Below, one piece after another: positions 8,284 through 18,452 of a DNA stretch of 64,000 nucleotides. The notes beneath the pieces are model-generated. The model saw only the letters and a list, made by a program, of their open reading frames with translations. It had not been told where the DNA came from and did no database searches. The number at the start of each line of letters is the position of its first letter. Position 1 is the stretch's first letter. The stretch spans positions 62,001 through 126,000 of the forward strand of contig JBGVNF010000005.1 in assembly GCA_045125245.1 (NCBI GenBank), read 5' to 3'. A program made the translations under genes and the position numbers. This DNA comes from SVEL01 sp045125245 (lineage in GTDB: Bacteria > Bacillota > Clostridia > Lachnospirales > Lachnospiraceae).

Positions 8284-11200
8284 CTAGTGAGTACCAGATA
8301 CAGTTCTATCATCTGCAGATGTGTTAAACGCCTGATAAACTACCATAGGCGTTGAATCTTTATCAATAGAACCTGTAGGGTCTCCTGTAATAGGATTGTA
8401 TGTTATTGTTCCCTGATATTTAATTGTGTTGTGAGACTTAACAATAGATACTGGCCAATCATGAGGTAAGTACTTATCATCGTCATCCGGGTCAGATGGG
8501 TCATCACCATCTGTATCGAAGACAACGAACTCAGGGCTCATAACAGCAGAGCCATTGTGTTTGATAGACCAAACCTCACCTACAGCAGTGAAGTTCATAA
8601 ACTGTACAAGTACAGAGTAAGGGTGTTCTTCACGCACCTTTTGGTTTGCATCCATAATCTCATTCTGAGTAGGGTTATCGCCAAGGGGTTCCGTAATAAC
8701 TGATGTAGATGTTAAACCATCTTTGAAATGGTAACGCTGTGCATTACGATTCAATCCGGTTGAGTCAATCATAGATTCACTCCAGAATCTTCCTTCTGAG
8801 AAGTTAGACTCCGAACCAATATAAGATAAGTCTCTATTATCAAGTTTAAGACTACCAGGTCTTCCAATGTAGTGACTAGGTGAGTAATAATAAGTATAGT
8901 CATAATATTTAGATGAACCACCATCTTCAGTCGCATCTGCAAAACCTTGAGATAAAACACTCTCAAACAGACCTATATTACGTCTTGTTGCATCAGAGCG
9001 AACTTCCTGATAGATTGTACCTGCATGTGTAGTTTGTTCGGTCTTCTTAGTGGTACCGTTATAAATACGTTCCTTACCACCTGTTGAACCTGACCATATA
9101 TCAACATCATAGAATTTACCATCTTCAAAATCATAAAGATAATATTCTGATTCTACTGATAAGTATGTGGAACGAGTGTCTGCTTCACCAGGACCATCCG
9201 GTCTAACCTCATCTTTGTAAATATAGGACTGGTACTGCCCAATTGTGTCAACTGAAATAAACGACTTATAACCAAGTCTTATAGCTTCGGTTCTGTATTC
9301 ATCAACCGTATTGTAATGTGGTACTAATGGCAATGGGTCGTAATAACCTGCCATACCACCATAAGACCAATCACGATTGAATATTGTTATACCAAGTGTA
9401 GCATGACCTCGTTTGTTTGGTGGATTGCTTGTTACAGGAGCTTTTGTATCAATAGCGTGTATCTTACCATCTTGGATATAGTGAATTACATCATTAAAGC
9501 ATATATCTTTAAGACTTGATACAACTCGTATAGGTTTGTTTATATCAGCTTCTTTAATAACTCCTTCTATTAACCACTCTGAAGTAGGTTCCTTAAAGTA
9601 GTTACTAAATCTAAAGTCTTCTGTGTCATGTATTGTAACATTACCAATACTCCCAACTAAATTAACAGGGTCATCTTTGTAAACTGCATTTGCTGTAAAG
9701 TCACCTGCATTACTTTCTTCTGCGAATTTATAACCAAATTTAGCAGTACCACTTAATTCTGAGTCTCCTGTTTTTAAGTAAGGATTTATACCATAATTTA
9801 TCATAGTTACCTTAGATGTAGGTGTCAATGGGTTATCCATATCAGATTCAAATACATTTGATGTATTTGTTACAGCGAATGCATTACCCCAATAGAATTT
9901 ACTACCAAGTTTACTATTCTGAGCAGCACCACTATATTTGCCACCACCGTTACCAGATGAACCATGTGCAATAAGCATATCCTTTGTAGGTAGTTCTACG
10001 TAAGGTTTTGTCGTATGTGTAATACTATCAGGTAATCCGGCAATAAAAGGATACTTGATACTTGATGTACCAATCCATTGTCCAACCTGCATATTATCAA
10101 CGTAACCATAATGTCCGTCATAATGTTCACCTACACCACTCTTTGACATATCAGCTGTAGATGTAGAACCATCTCCACCAACACTCGCAAAATTTCCGAA
10201 TGGTGATAACCATGTCCATAAGTATTGTGATTGAACAACATACGGTTTTGTATTAGTTGCATAACCTGGTTCGTCTCTTAAGTATTTACCTGTTAATTCG
10301 TTAATTCTTTGATCATGTTCAGTATCGTCTGTTACAGTATCATTTTCACTTTCTTCAAACTTACCCACCTGAGAACCAATAACCCAATCGTTCTCTGCCG
10401 ATAATGGATTATATATTCTTATTGAGTTCAAGTAAGATGAACCGTTAGCACCACAAGGAGCTATAATTTCATCTCCTACTATCTTATCATGAGTATCCTG
10501 TATATTGGTTCTTGGTTTTGGTGCATCACTACTTTCAGGTATTTCACCACTAGCCAATGATGACTGTGAATAGTGTGAACCAACCTGTCCTGTAAACCAA
10601 GTACCGTTAGGTGTCCAACTTACAAGTCGTATGTCTGACATAGCAAGTGTACCATATTTTTCAATACATGCCATACCATTATCTGATGTACCGAATCCAC
10701 CAATTCCAGATAGTAATCCATTTACTTTAATATCTGTTGTACCACCACCTACGCAATCATAAGTAATTGGACCCCAGTAAGCATTATCAAATGTTCTACT
10801 TGCTAAAGATGTAGTTGTTTTTGCTTCTATTGTAGTTGTACCATGACCTGTGTGATTATTGTGGTTATCCTCTGGTTTTAATATGTTACCAGCGTAGGTA
10901 ACAGGGTCACCCTTTGTACCGCTACAGTTTAAACCAAAGGCAGTCATTGCTGTTTGCATTTGTCTAGCAAGTGCTGTATCAATCCCAACTGTACCACCTT
11001 TTCCACTAGAGTTTACACCTCCAAATAGTCCCATATGTCCAACGTCAAGAACTGTTGATTTAGATAGTGCATCAGCCCGTATTGTATCCTTCATTGCCTT
11101 TGGTGTAGAACCATACATTTCAGTAGCATTCTGATGCTGTCTGTATGCAGTAATTTCTCCACCTGAGTTTTCTCCACCACCAGGTATTGTAGGTACATTA

Positions 11201-14200
11201 GATGGTTTAGCATGCATATTAAATAATGCAACACCTCTATCCTCACCAGTGCCGTCTACTGAATACGCATCTTCAAGGAATATATTGGTATTCTCAGTAC
11301 CACCATAAATTAGTGTATCTGATAGAATGTTAGCTTTATAGAATAATTGCTTCTCAGTAAGTAGACCACTATTTATTCCAGACCAATAGTTAAGAACATG
11401 TTTTAGCTCTTTTACAACTACCTCAGAATGTTGACTATCATCATTAACTATAGTAGTTTTTCCAGAACCACTTCCTGGTCTTGTCTGGTCTCCAACTGTT
11501 ATGTCTAAGTACTTTGTATCAGATGCAGTTGTCTTATACTTCTCTGTTGTCATAGCATGGTCATGAACATGGTCCATAGATACTCCACGTTCCTTCATAC
11601 CCTCACCAGATGTAGTATCCCACGCATCTTCATTTACTATTGTTGTAGCCCACTCAGAATCCTGCGTAATCCTAAGTTCAACTGTAACATCACCTAAGAA
11701 ATAATCTTCAGGTCGTACGATATCAATATTTCCTGCTGCATCAGGTTTAGCCATTGAATTAACCCAGCCTTCCCATAATATACGACCATTTTTATCTACA
11801 TACTCTCCATGATTATTTCCAAGACATCTCCATAAATAACCTACTGAATCCGGAACAGATACAGCATGCATTCCTCCAGATGTAGCAAGCGGTGCTGACT
11901 CGTTATTATGTGAAGGCCATTCAGTACCATCGATATCTTTACCAGAATCAGTAGATATAGTGTGAACCTTATCAAGTGATATGTGAGTAAGAGTATATAC
12001 AGATGCATTTTCTACCGTTCTATAAACATATGTATCTACAGTCTCTTCATAAGTTATTGTATAAGTATGTGTTCCTTTGTGAACCATATTCTCGTAATGA
12101 GTTACATTAGTACCCGTACCGTGAGTGTAGTCTAAGCAAAGTACACCATCACTATTAGAGCCAGATTTATCTACAAAGTCAGTTTGTTTTGAACCAGATA
12201 AAGTGTGACACCCACTTGCTCCAGATGCTATATCCGTATGCCATACTTTATAATTAACAATATAATATTGCTGATCTTGTGACGGACTCCATGATATACT
12301 CCAATGAATATTAACTCCACAATTAGCACCTCGACTAATACTAACAAGCGGGTGATTTGTATTAACACCTGTTGCAGAACCACTTAATGGTAAAGTCTTA
12401 CCTAAGTAGTCATCATTAACAGAATCATATATTGTCCATGACCAAGTACAATTATGTGAGTTAGTCATATCACCCTGATCAGAACAGCTTGAACCTGCAC
12501 CACCACACTGATGACCTCTTATTTCGTCATCACTACAACCACCGTTGCTACATGGATGCCCCGTATGATCTTCCTTACATGCATTCCAACCAGGCGTACC
12601 ACTGTGAAGACTACACGTCCATTTCTCAATACCATGTTGGATACACCTATACTGAGTAGCACATGTTCCAGTAGCTGAACCACAATCGTTTTGATAATGC
12701 CCATCACAACCTTCCATCCATACTCTAGTATTAGTTGAATCAGTCTTACTCATACCGCCGCTATCACTTGCTACAACGCCTCTTGTTAACTGACATACAG
12801 GGTTATCACTACCCCAACAATCCGTAACCATAGCTTTTAGCGTAATTGTCCTTTTAGCTGCTGGGTCAGTTGCAGGTGAGCCAACTTCATCAGGATTAGC
12901 ACCTAACGCTCTATCCCCAGGTGTATAAGAGTCTTTCGCAGGTCTAACACACATCCAGCCATACGCATCAGCCATACCTGCTTCAGCACCCGTTTTAATA
13001 GAAACATTTTCTGTACTAGGGATAGCAATAGATGCATCCCACTGTTGTTCACTATCTAACGCAGAGTTAGCAACAACAAGCGACTCTCCTTGCGGTATGT
13101 CTACTGTATGTTTATCATAAGCAGTATCAGGTAAATCAGTAATAGGAGGACCAAACCAAGATGTGTAGTTAAATCCATTTGTACCACTTGCCGTGAATCC
13201 AATACCTTCCATACCAGATTGTGGTAACATAGCAGTTCCCAAAGCAGTACCACTAAACATAGCAGGTCTTGCTTCTTCTGCCATTGTGTCACTACCACCG
13301 CTAATAGTCGCCGTGTAGATTATAGACGTATCGTTGAATCTACCTATATGCGAAACCGGTATATGGAATTTAACAGTTGGAGCCGTTCCCTGTGTTATTT
13401 CAATTTTACTCGTAGTATCATTCTTTAATAAGTTTTCCCAAGCTTTTTCGTTACTTAATTTCGTTGTAACAGAATCAGCTTTAAGTATTGCGTTAGGTTG
13501 GCTTCCTTGAGAGAAATCAGCCTTTATTTCAATGTCAACGTAACCACCACTCGCATTGGTTAGTTCAGTCTGCGGTATATAAGGATATAATCTATAAGTA
13601 CCTGTAACTTGAGGTTTTGATGCCCATATGTTACCAGACTTTTTAGGGTCTGCTGTAACATAGAAAGATGGTGTTACTGGGTCTGGTGTACCACCACCAC
13701 CACCAGGTTCTAATTCTAATGGTGTCGCCCATGCGCCAAATAAGTATAAACCTGTGTAACTTGATGTACTACCAATTAATCTCGTTCCTGCAAGAGTACC
13801 ACCACCAGCTCCATTTAAAACAGAATACCCTACCTGAGAACCTGTAGCTGCCTGTAATGCCGCAGCTATTGCAGTTGCATTTGTTGATTGTGCAGCAGGT
13901 GCACATACACTAAGTCCCTGTTGACCTATCTGATATAAGTCAATCATAGAACCACCACTTGATACAGCAGGCCAACATAATATAACAGGTAAGTTAGCAG
14001 GCTTACCATCTGCATAGTTCTGTAACTGCTGCTGATATTTCGTTTTTATAGATTCGTCTACACCCAATGATGTTAGACATTCAAAAAATGTTGCTACATC
14101 CTTACCATCAAGTGTTGTTATTGTATTCCATAATGCATAACTACCATAACTTGCTGAATCCTCAGCTGAGCCACCTAGTTTTATACTTTTTACAAGTTGT

Positions 14201-14646
14201 GGATTACCACCACCACTCATTAATAAACCTTCTGCAGTTTGAGCTACAACTGCTTTATTTGTCTGTGATACATTCGGTATTTCAGCCAAGTAAACATTTA
14301 CACCATAAACACGAGAACTTGCTTTTTTCTCTTCTTTTATCAAATTAGCGACACCTTCAAATGTATCTTCACCAGCATTTAACGAGTTCGCGATACGTTC
14401 AGCATAAGTATCAGATACATTAGGGCATTCTTCCTTTACTTGTTCTGGTGTTACTGGTGTTGTATCTGCCTGTTGTACACCACCACTATCACCACCCTGA
14501 GCTGTACCAGAACCGTCTGAAGGTGGATTAGCCGGGTCTCCTGCTGGTGAAGGTGGAACAACTTCAGTCGCATACACAGTAATACTTGGGATAATTAGCG
14601 ATAAACATAAGGTTAATATTGCTAACCTTTTAAATATCTTTTTCAT
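8284..14646 (-). CDS. Very large secreted protein, candidate Tad pilus tip adhesin
   Basis: 2120 residues. An N-terminal signal peptide (KKIFKRLAILTLCLSLIIPS...YA) is followed by a Pro/Gly/Thr-rich linker to about residue 60. The rest is a long Ser/Thr/Gly/Asn-rich beta-type ectodomain. A cysteine- and histidine-rich island lies at about residues 645-745 (more than ten Cys), so disulfides or metal binding are likely. No C-terminal TM segment, LPXTG or other wall signal is present, so the protein is released or held by another component. ATG 14646 follows AGGAGGT. It is the last gene of a unit that otherwise encodes pilin-like and TadE-like proteins, which suggests a pilus tip or shaft-associated adhesin. 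No domain family was recognised with confidence. Confidence 0.85.
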   Translation of the reverse strand: MKKIFKRLAILTLCLSLIIPSITVYATEVVPPSPAGDPANPPSDGSGTAQGGDSGGVQQADTTPVTPEQVKEECPNVSDTYAERIANSLNAGEDTFEGVANLIKEEKKASSRVYGVNVYLAEIPNVSQTNKAVVAQTAEGLLMSGGGNPQLVKSIKLGGSAEDSASYGSYALWNTITTLDGKDVATFFECLTSLGVDESIKTKYQQQLQNYADGKPANLPVILCWPAVSSGGSMIDLYQIGQQGLSVCAPAAQSTNATAIAAALQAATGSQVGYSVLNGAGGGTLAGTRLIGSTSSYTGLYLFGAWATPLELEPGGGGGTPDPVTPSFYVTADPKKSGNIWASKPQVTGTYRLYPYIPQTELTNASGGYVDIEIKADFSQGSQPNAILKADSVTTKLSNEKAWENLLKNDTTSKIEITQGTAPTVKFHIPVSHIGRFNDTSIIYTATISGGSDTMAEEARPAMFSGTALGTAMLPQSGMEGIGFTASGTNGFNYTSWFGPPITDLPDTAYDKHTVDIPQGESLVVANSALDSEQQWDASIAIPSTENVSIKTGAEAGMADAYGWMCVRPAKDSYTPGDRALGANPDEVGSPATDPAAKRTITLKAMVTDCWGSDNPVCQLTRGVVASDSGGMSKTDSTNTRVWMEGCDGHYQNDCGSATGTCATQYRCIQHGIEKWTCSLHSGTPGWNACKEDHTGHPCSNGGCSDDEIRGHQCGGAGSSCSDQGDMTNSHNCTWSWTIYDSVNDDYLGKTLPLSGSATGVNTNHPLVSISRGANCGVNIHWSISWSPSQDQQYYIVNYKVWHTDIASGASGCHTLSGSKQTDFVDKSGSNSDGVLCLDYTHGTGTNVTHYENMVHKGTHTYTITYEETVDTYVYRTVENASVYTLTHISLDKVHTISTDSGKDIDGTEWPSHNNESAPLATSGGMHAVSVPDSVGYLWRCLGNNHGEYVDKNGRILWEGWVNSMAKPDAAGNIDIVRPEDYFLGDVTVELRITQDSEWATTIVNEDAWDTTSGEGMKERGVSMDHVHDHAMTTEKYKTTASDTKYLDITVGDQTRPGSGSGKTTIVNDDSQHSEVVVKELKHVLNYWSGINSGLLTEKQLFYKANILSDTLIYGGTENTNIFLEDAYSVDGTGEDRGVALFNMHAKPSNVPTIPGGGENSGGEITAYRQHQNATEMYGSTPKAMKDTIRADALSKSTVLDVGHMGLFGGVNSSGKGGTVGIDTALARQMQTAMTAFGLNCSGTKGDPVTYAGNILKPEDNHNNHTGHGTTTIEAKTTTSLASRTFDNAYWGPITYDCVGGGTTDIKVNGLLSGIGGFGTSDNGMACIEKYGTLAMSDIRLVSWTPNGTWFTGQVGSHYSQSSLASGEIPESSDAPKPRTNIQDTHDKIVGDEIIAPCGANGSSYLNSIRIYNPLSAENDWVIGSQVGKFEESENDTVTDDTEHDQRINELTGKYLRDEPGYATNTKPYVVQSQYLWTWLSPFGNFASVGGDGSTSTADMSKSGVGEHYDGHYGYVDNMQVGQWIGTSSIKYPFIAGLPDSITHTTKPYVELPTKDMLIAHGSSGNGGGKYSGAAQNSKLGSKFYWGNAFAVTNTSNVFESDMDNPLTPTSKVTMINYGINPYLKTGDSELSGTAKFGYKFAEESNAGDFTANAVYKDDPVNLVGSIGNVTIHDTEDFRFSNYFKEPTSEWLIEGVIKEADINKPIRVVSSLKDICFNDVIHYIQDGKIHAIDTKAPVTSNPPNKRGHATLGITIFNRDWSYGGMAGYYDPLPLVPHYNTVDEYRTEAIRLGYKSFISVDTIGQYQSYIYKDEVRPDGPGEADTRSTYLSVESEYYLYDFEDGKFYDVDIWSGSTGGKERIYNGTTKKTEQTTHAGTIYQEVRSDATRRNIGLFESVLSQGFADATEDGGSSKYYDYTYYYSPSHYIGRPGSLKLDNRDLSYIGSESNFSEGRFWSESMIDSTGLNRNAQRYHFKDGLTSTSVITEPLGDNPTQNEIMDANQKVREEHPYSVLVQFMNFTAVGEVWSIKHNGSAVMSPEFVVFDTDGDDPSDPDDDDKYLPHDWPVSIVKSHNTIKYQGTITYNPITGDPTGSIDKDSTPMVVYQAFNTSADDRTVSGTH

Positions 14647-14660
14647 CTTAAACCTCCTTA

Positions 14661-15695
14661 CTATAAGTAATATACATCGAAGTAATAACCATTTTCAGCA
14701 CACTCATATGCTGTTGTGTATACTTCAAGTACTTTAAATCCTCTTACATTTTCAACATCATCTCTGTTATAAGATTTTGTATAACATTTTGCACCACTAT
14801 CATTTATATACGTAATGTAATAAACGTTCTCTTCGATTCGTGCTCCACCAATAGCAAACGATACATGGTTATATTTCGTTACATCACCGGCAACATCCAT
14901 ATATGTTATGACCGTAGGGTATTGTACCGGTCTATTTGAACTCCATTCGGAAAAGCTACTAGGTATAATAATCTGCTGAGAATCAAAGTTTGTCTTTGCT
15001 GCAAATAAAGCTGTCTGACATGCATCTGTTAATTCTGTTGATACTAATAAATCTCTGTCTGTTGTTTTAGCACTTGTAGTATCATCGTCAACTTCTGCAG
15101 TCATGTTTGCATATTCAACCTGTTTAATAGAGTCATTAACCATATCAACTCTATCATAGTGGTCGTTACCTAACGTATACATATTGATATATCTAATATT
15201 CTCGTTAGGCTTTGTAGCATCTGCACCAAAGTATTCAGCATAAGGAATCTTAGGTGACCATACTTTAGGGTACGTTAGTGACTCAGATATCGTACCACTT
15301 TTCAACTCTACTTCTGATAAATCTCTGTTCACTGAATAAACATAATATCCATCATAAGCAGCTACAACAAAGAACGGCATGTGAACGTCTTCAAAGTAAT
15401 CTCTTGTTAAATCAGTGTCACCCCATCCTAAACCTCTAACCATAACAGCAAGGTATGTTTCTAAGGCAACTTCTGGTGATACTCTAATTTCAGAGAATTC
15501 AGCATAATCAATATCAATATCCGGCGTATCATGTAACATCATCCATGTAGCGGCATCAACAGCATAGTTAACTTGTATATCCTGTGCTCTCTGTTCAAAT
15601 TCATATATTACTTCATTTTGTCTCATAGAGAAACTAGTAAATACAAGTATGTCAAGAAGTAGTGTATATATGAATGCAATTATACCATATCTCAT
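14661..15695 (-). CDS. TadE/TadF-like long pseudopilin
   Basis: 344 residues. One hydrophobic segment lies at the extreme N-terminus (about 4-22), followed by a charged helix (EFEQRAQDIQ) and a large soluble domain, which is the layout of TadE/TadF pseudopilins with an enlarged C-terminal domain. There is no cleaved leader with the usual G-x-x-x-x-E pattern. ATG 15695 follows GAGGTG. It lies 15 bases upstream of the giant secreted protein and 4 bases after the previous TadE-like gene. It probably sits in the membrane with its bulk outside, as a minor pilin or assembly factor (inference from architecture and context). Confidence 0.65.
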   Translation of the reverse strand: MRYGIIAFIYTLLLDILVFTSFSMRQNEVIYEFEQRAQDIQVNYAVDAATWMMLHDTPDIDIDYAEFSEIRVSPEVALETYLAVMVRGLGWGDTDLTRDYFEDVHMPFFVVAAYDGYYVYSVNRDLSEVELKSGTISESLTYPKVWSPKIPYAEYFGADATKPNENIRYINMYTLGNDHYDRVDMVNDSIKQVEYANMTAEVDDDTTSAKTTDRDLLVSTELTDACQTALFAAKTNFDSQQIIIPSSFSEWSSNRPVQYPTVITYMDVAGDVTKYNHVSFAIGGARIEENVYYITYINDSGAKCYTKSYNRDDVENVRGFKVLEVYTTAYECAENGYYFDVYYL

Positions 15696-15699
15696 AATA

Positions 15700-16158
15700 T
15701 CACCTCACCATCGCTGTAAGTTGAAATTTAAGATTGTTATAAGATGAACCAAGAAATACAGACGATATCTGTTGCATTATGTTTGCCTGTTCCTGCTCAA
15801 TAACAACAGTAATTAAATCTCCTTGGTCCCAAATAGTATTCTCATCATATTCGGCTGCAATCCAAGCAACATCTACAGCACCTGCAGTAGAGCCAGGATT
15901 GATGACTCTAATCTCTCTTTTGATAGAAACTGTAACAGGTGTTGATACAGCTGCAACTGATAAGTTAAGTTCAGACAAAGCAGCATTACTAACTTGTCTA
16001 TTGTCAATAACGTAATCAATAAAATTACGTTCGGCAACTTGAATTCTATTAACGTCTTTGTAATACTGTATAATACTCATAAAGTAAATAGGTAGTACAA
16101 TAAGACTGAAAAATAAAATAAATATCTGCGTTGCCATACCCGCAATACTTACTTTCAT
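15700..16158 (-). CDS. TadE-like minor pilin
   Basis: 152 residues with an N-terminal TM segment (about 8-30), then a helical stretch (QYYKDVNRIQVAERNF) and a short globular domain. This is the size and layout of TadE/TadG-type pseudopilins. ATG 16158 follows GGAGGG. It lies in the unit of pilin-like genes that runs from 18321 to 8284. Family assignment rests on architecture and neighbours, since no specific motif is visible. Confidence 0.6.
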   Translation of the reverse strand: MKVSIAGMATQIFILFFSLIVLPIYFMSIIQYYKDVNRIQVAERNFIDYVIDNRQVSNAALSELNLSVAAVSTPVTVSIKREIRVINPGSTAGAVDVAWIAAEYDENTIWDQGDLITVVIEQEQANIMQQISSVFLGSSYNNLKFQLTAMVR

Positions 16159-16173
16159 ATTAAACCCTCCAAA

Positions 16174-16746
16174 CTACATTCCATAAAATATACTAATGTA
16201 TTTCGTTGTAACCATCCACGAATCACGTTTATAGTTATAAACAAAATATAATTTCTGCCCATACAAATCAGTAACCTTAGAATAAGGTGATATCTGTTTG
16301 TATAACTTATGTGTTGAATCCCAAGTAACACGAGAGTTAGGTGCTGATTGAAAACTTAACTCTGTTAAGTCATACCAACAAGCATCAACATTGTTAGACG
16401 CTGATATAGGATTTGTTGTATCAATGTTTGTGTCTGTAAGAGAATCAGCATCATAGTTAAAGTCAATAAGTCTTGCACCGTTAGGTACATATTCATCCTG
16501 CACATAAGATAATACAGCTGCTTGTGCAGGAGATATCGTTAAAGGTTCAACTACGCTTTTAGGAACTAATACACCATTCTTCATTTCATACTCAATGTCA
16601 GCCGCAATATCCCATGTAGACTTATCATTCATGTAAATAGTATTGATATCTGTATTCGCCATCTTGTTACATAACAAGAATAGGGGCAGTCCCATTATTA
16701 GGGCTGCCACTATAATCACTAATTCAATAAATCCTGTTGCTTTCAT
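16174..16746 (-). CDS. Pilin-like membrane-anchored protein
   Basis: 190 residues. A short cytoplasmic start (MKATGFIE) precedes one hydrophobic segment (about 8-28) and an extracellular domain rich in Asp, Thr and Tyr. The leading MKATGFIELV resembles the processed N-terminus of pseudopilins (hydrophobic, with Glu near position 8). ATG 16746 follows GAGGTGA. It has the same gene order and spacing as its pilin-like neighbours. Probably a minor pilin or TadE/F relative. Confidence 0.55.
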   Translation of the reverse strand: MKATGFIELVIIVAALIMGLPLFLLCNKMANTDINTIYMNDKSTWDIAADIEYEMKNGVLVPKSVVEPLTISPAQAAVLSYVQDEYVPNGARLIDFNYDADSLTDTNIDTTNPISASNNVDACWYDLTELSFQSAPNSRVTWDSTHKLYKQISPYSKVTDLYGQKLYFVYNYKRDSWMVTTKYISIFYGM

Positions 16747-16755
16747 TAAATCACC

Positions 16756-17253
16756 TCATTCATAATACTCATCGGTAATATCACAGATGATTTCTAAAGC
16801 ACCATCTGGAAATGTATTAACTGTCAATCTAAAATCTTTTGTAATAGCATCATGTCCAAAATATACGCTGTACTCATTATACCCTTTCGTTAAATCTGAG
16901 AAATCCCAACCTGTTATATGCGGTTGTAAAGCAGGTGTAACGGCAGTCCTTTCTCTACATAGGATTACTTTGTAGTTATTCGGTTCTGATACAGGTTTCT
17001 CTCGTACAGCAATAAGACCTATCTTATCCTCAGACTCCATAATATACCGATACACACGTCCAGAATCATATTCCTTTCCAGTTGCTTGTTGTAACTGTCT
17101 GTAAGACATATCTACTACTTTCGTGTATCCGTTAACTTGGTCTGTAAGAAATTTAATTGACGGTACAGTAACAACTAAGACAGATGCTAATAGAGTTGCT
17201 GCTAGTAAGACTACTATAGATATCTGTATTGATTGAGAAACATCTTCCTGCAT
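16756..17253 (-). CDS. Leaderless minor pilin (MxED-V-S family)
   Basis: 165 residues. It begins MQEDVSQSIQISIVVLLAAT, the same pattern as the major pilin candidate (MSEDVS...) and the 17265-17765 product (MNEEVS...): acidic residues at positions 3-4, V-S, then one TM helix of about 20 residues. The rest is a compact soluble domain. ATG 17253 follows AGGAGGG. The shared N-terminus indicates one paralogous pilin set, whose helix would pack in the filament core (inference). Confidence 0.65.
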   Translation of the reverse strand: MQEDVSQSIQISIVVLLAATLLASVLVVTVPSIKFLTDQVNGYTKVVDMSYRQLQQATGKEYDSGRVYRYIMESEDKIGLIAVREKPVSEPNNYKVILCRERTAVTPALQPHITGWDFSDLTKGYNEYSVYFGHDAITKDFRLTVNTFPDGALEIICDITDEYYE

Positions 17254-17264
17254 CTGTAACCCTC

Positions 17265-17765
17265 CTATCTGTCTACTACTTCATAATATATGTCGTAGCC
17301 TTGTTGTAGTTTATCTGGATAGATGTACACTTTAAGCCAATCGGAGCTATGTTCTTCGTCACAATACTGATTTAAGAAATCACGATACATTACATCAATG
17401 TTTTGTATTCCTTCTATACTATTATCAACACAAACTTGATGTAATGGACTACTATCACATACCCAATCAGCATTTCTTAAATATAAGATATGTTGCGTTC
17501 CATCCAATTCAACTCCATAAATAGAGTTTATCTTCTCCTCAAAATATTCGTACGTTTTGTAGATATCTACATAACGCCTGTAATCGTTCTGCAACCGCAC
17601 TATATTTTGGGTGCCCACAGCATCTACAGCTTCGACTGAACTATCCTGTGTTGTTCTTAATAATGCGTTTGTGTTAAATAATATCATAACAACTGATGAC
17701 ATGAATGCACCAATCAGAACTAATAAAATTCCAATCTTTAATCCAACACTTACTTCTTCATTCAT
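17265..17765 (-). CDS. Leaderless minor pilin (MxEE-V-S family)
   Basis: 166 residues, beginning MNEEVSVGLKIGILLVLIGA and then a soluble domain with several cysteines (CDSSPLHQVC, QYCDEE). The N-terminal pattern matches the 18453-19145 and 16756-17253 products. ATG 17765 follows a weaker AGGTAA site. It is a candidate minor pilin, with cysteines that may form an extracellular disulfide. Confidence 0.65.
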   Translation of the reverse strand: MNEEVSVGLKIGILLVLIGAFMSSVVMILFNTNALLRTTQDSSVEAVDAVGTQNIVRLQNDYRRYVDIYKTYEYFEEKINSIYGVELDGTQHILYLRNADWVCDSSPLHQVCVDNSIEGIQNIDVMYRDFLNQYCDEEHSSDWLKVYIYPDKLQQGYDIYYEVVDR

Positions 17766-17775
17766 AAGTAGTTAC

Positions 17776-18321
17776 CTATGGATTATACTTTTCAAAGTAG
17801 AGACCAACTATAATTGTATCTCTACTAAATGTTACTTTCTTAAGGACTCCACCCTCAAGTCCCATAATGTAAGCTTTATACATTCCATCAGGAGATAATG
17901 CTTCTTCTGATGCTAAAGTTTTATAGTCAAGTTGTGTACCAGATGTCGTACATAAGGCTCCACACTCAGCCATGGACTTACCTTCTGAATCTCCTGATAC
18001 TTTATAATATTTTCCATTCTCAGGGTAATTCATATAATAAGTAGGGTTTGCTGGGTCAGTATTATCTTTTATACAGACAATTAAATCGAACCTATTACCA
18101 ACCATTGCTGATAGTGCATCTGCCGCTGATAAACCTTCCTGACTATCATACATATGATACTGAAGATAATAATCAAATTCCTCAGTTACAATCTGTTGAT
18201 TCGAAATAAGAGTTGTTAACTGTGTAGAACCTCTCATCATAATTATCATTGCTGATAATACGGAACCAACTAAAATTAAATCTACTCCTGTTGATATAAA
18301 ATCATATATAATATCTGTCAT
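17776..18321 (-). CDS. Pilin-like protein, first gene of the minor pilin unit
   Basis: 181 residues with one N-terminal membrane helix (about 10-30, GVDLILVGSVLSAMIIMM) and a soluble domain. The start MTDIIYDF is related to, but less conserved than, the MxED-V-S pilins. ATG 18321 follows GGAGGT. It is the first gene after the gap containing the hairpin at 18368-18396 and so probably begins the transcript that runs to 8284. Confidence 0.55.
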   Translation of the reverse strand: MTDIIYDFISTGVDLILVGSVLSAMIIMMRGSTQLTTLISNQQIVTEEFDYYLQYHMYDSQEGLSAADALSAMVGNRFDLIVCIKDNTDPANPTYYMNYPENGKYYKVSGDSEGKSMAECGALCTTSGTQLDYKTLASEEALSPDGMYKAYIMGLEGGVLKKVTFSRDTIIVGLYFEKYNP

Positions 18322-18367
18322 CTTACTTAACCTCCATTAATTGATATACAACCTAATTGTACATCGC

Positions 18368-18396
18368 CTAGTAGAGTACATTTTAATCTCTACTAG
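18368..18396 (-). terminator. Hairpin between the major pilin gene and the minor pilin unit
   Basis: Perfect 9-bp arms CTAGTAGAG (18368-18376) and CTCTACTAG (18388-18396) with an 11-base loop, 56 bases after the pilin stop codon. No U-tract follows on the minus strand. It may separate high pilin expression from the downstream genes. Confidence 0.5.
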
Positions 18397-18452
18397 CGCT
18401 ATGAAGTTTAATAAATAGACATGTTAAACTGCGTTCTTATATTGTTACGAAA

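Noticed and set aside
14670..14690. Further copy of the AT-rich box (GTATATTACTTATAG on the minus strand)
   Set aside because: It encodes the last residues of the TadE/F-like protein, matches poorly, and there is no gap for a promoter before the next gene.
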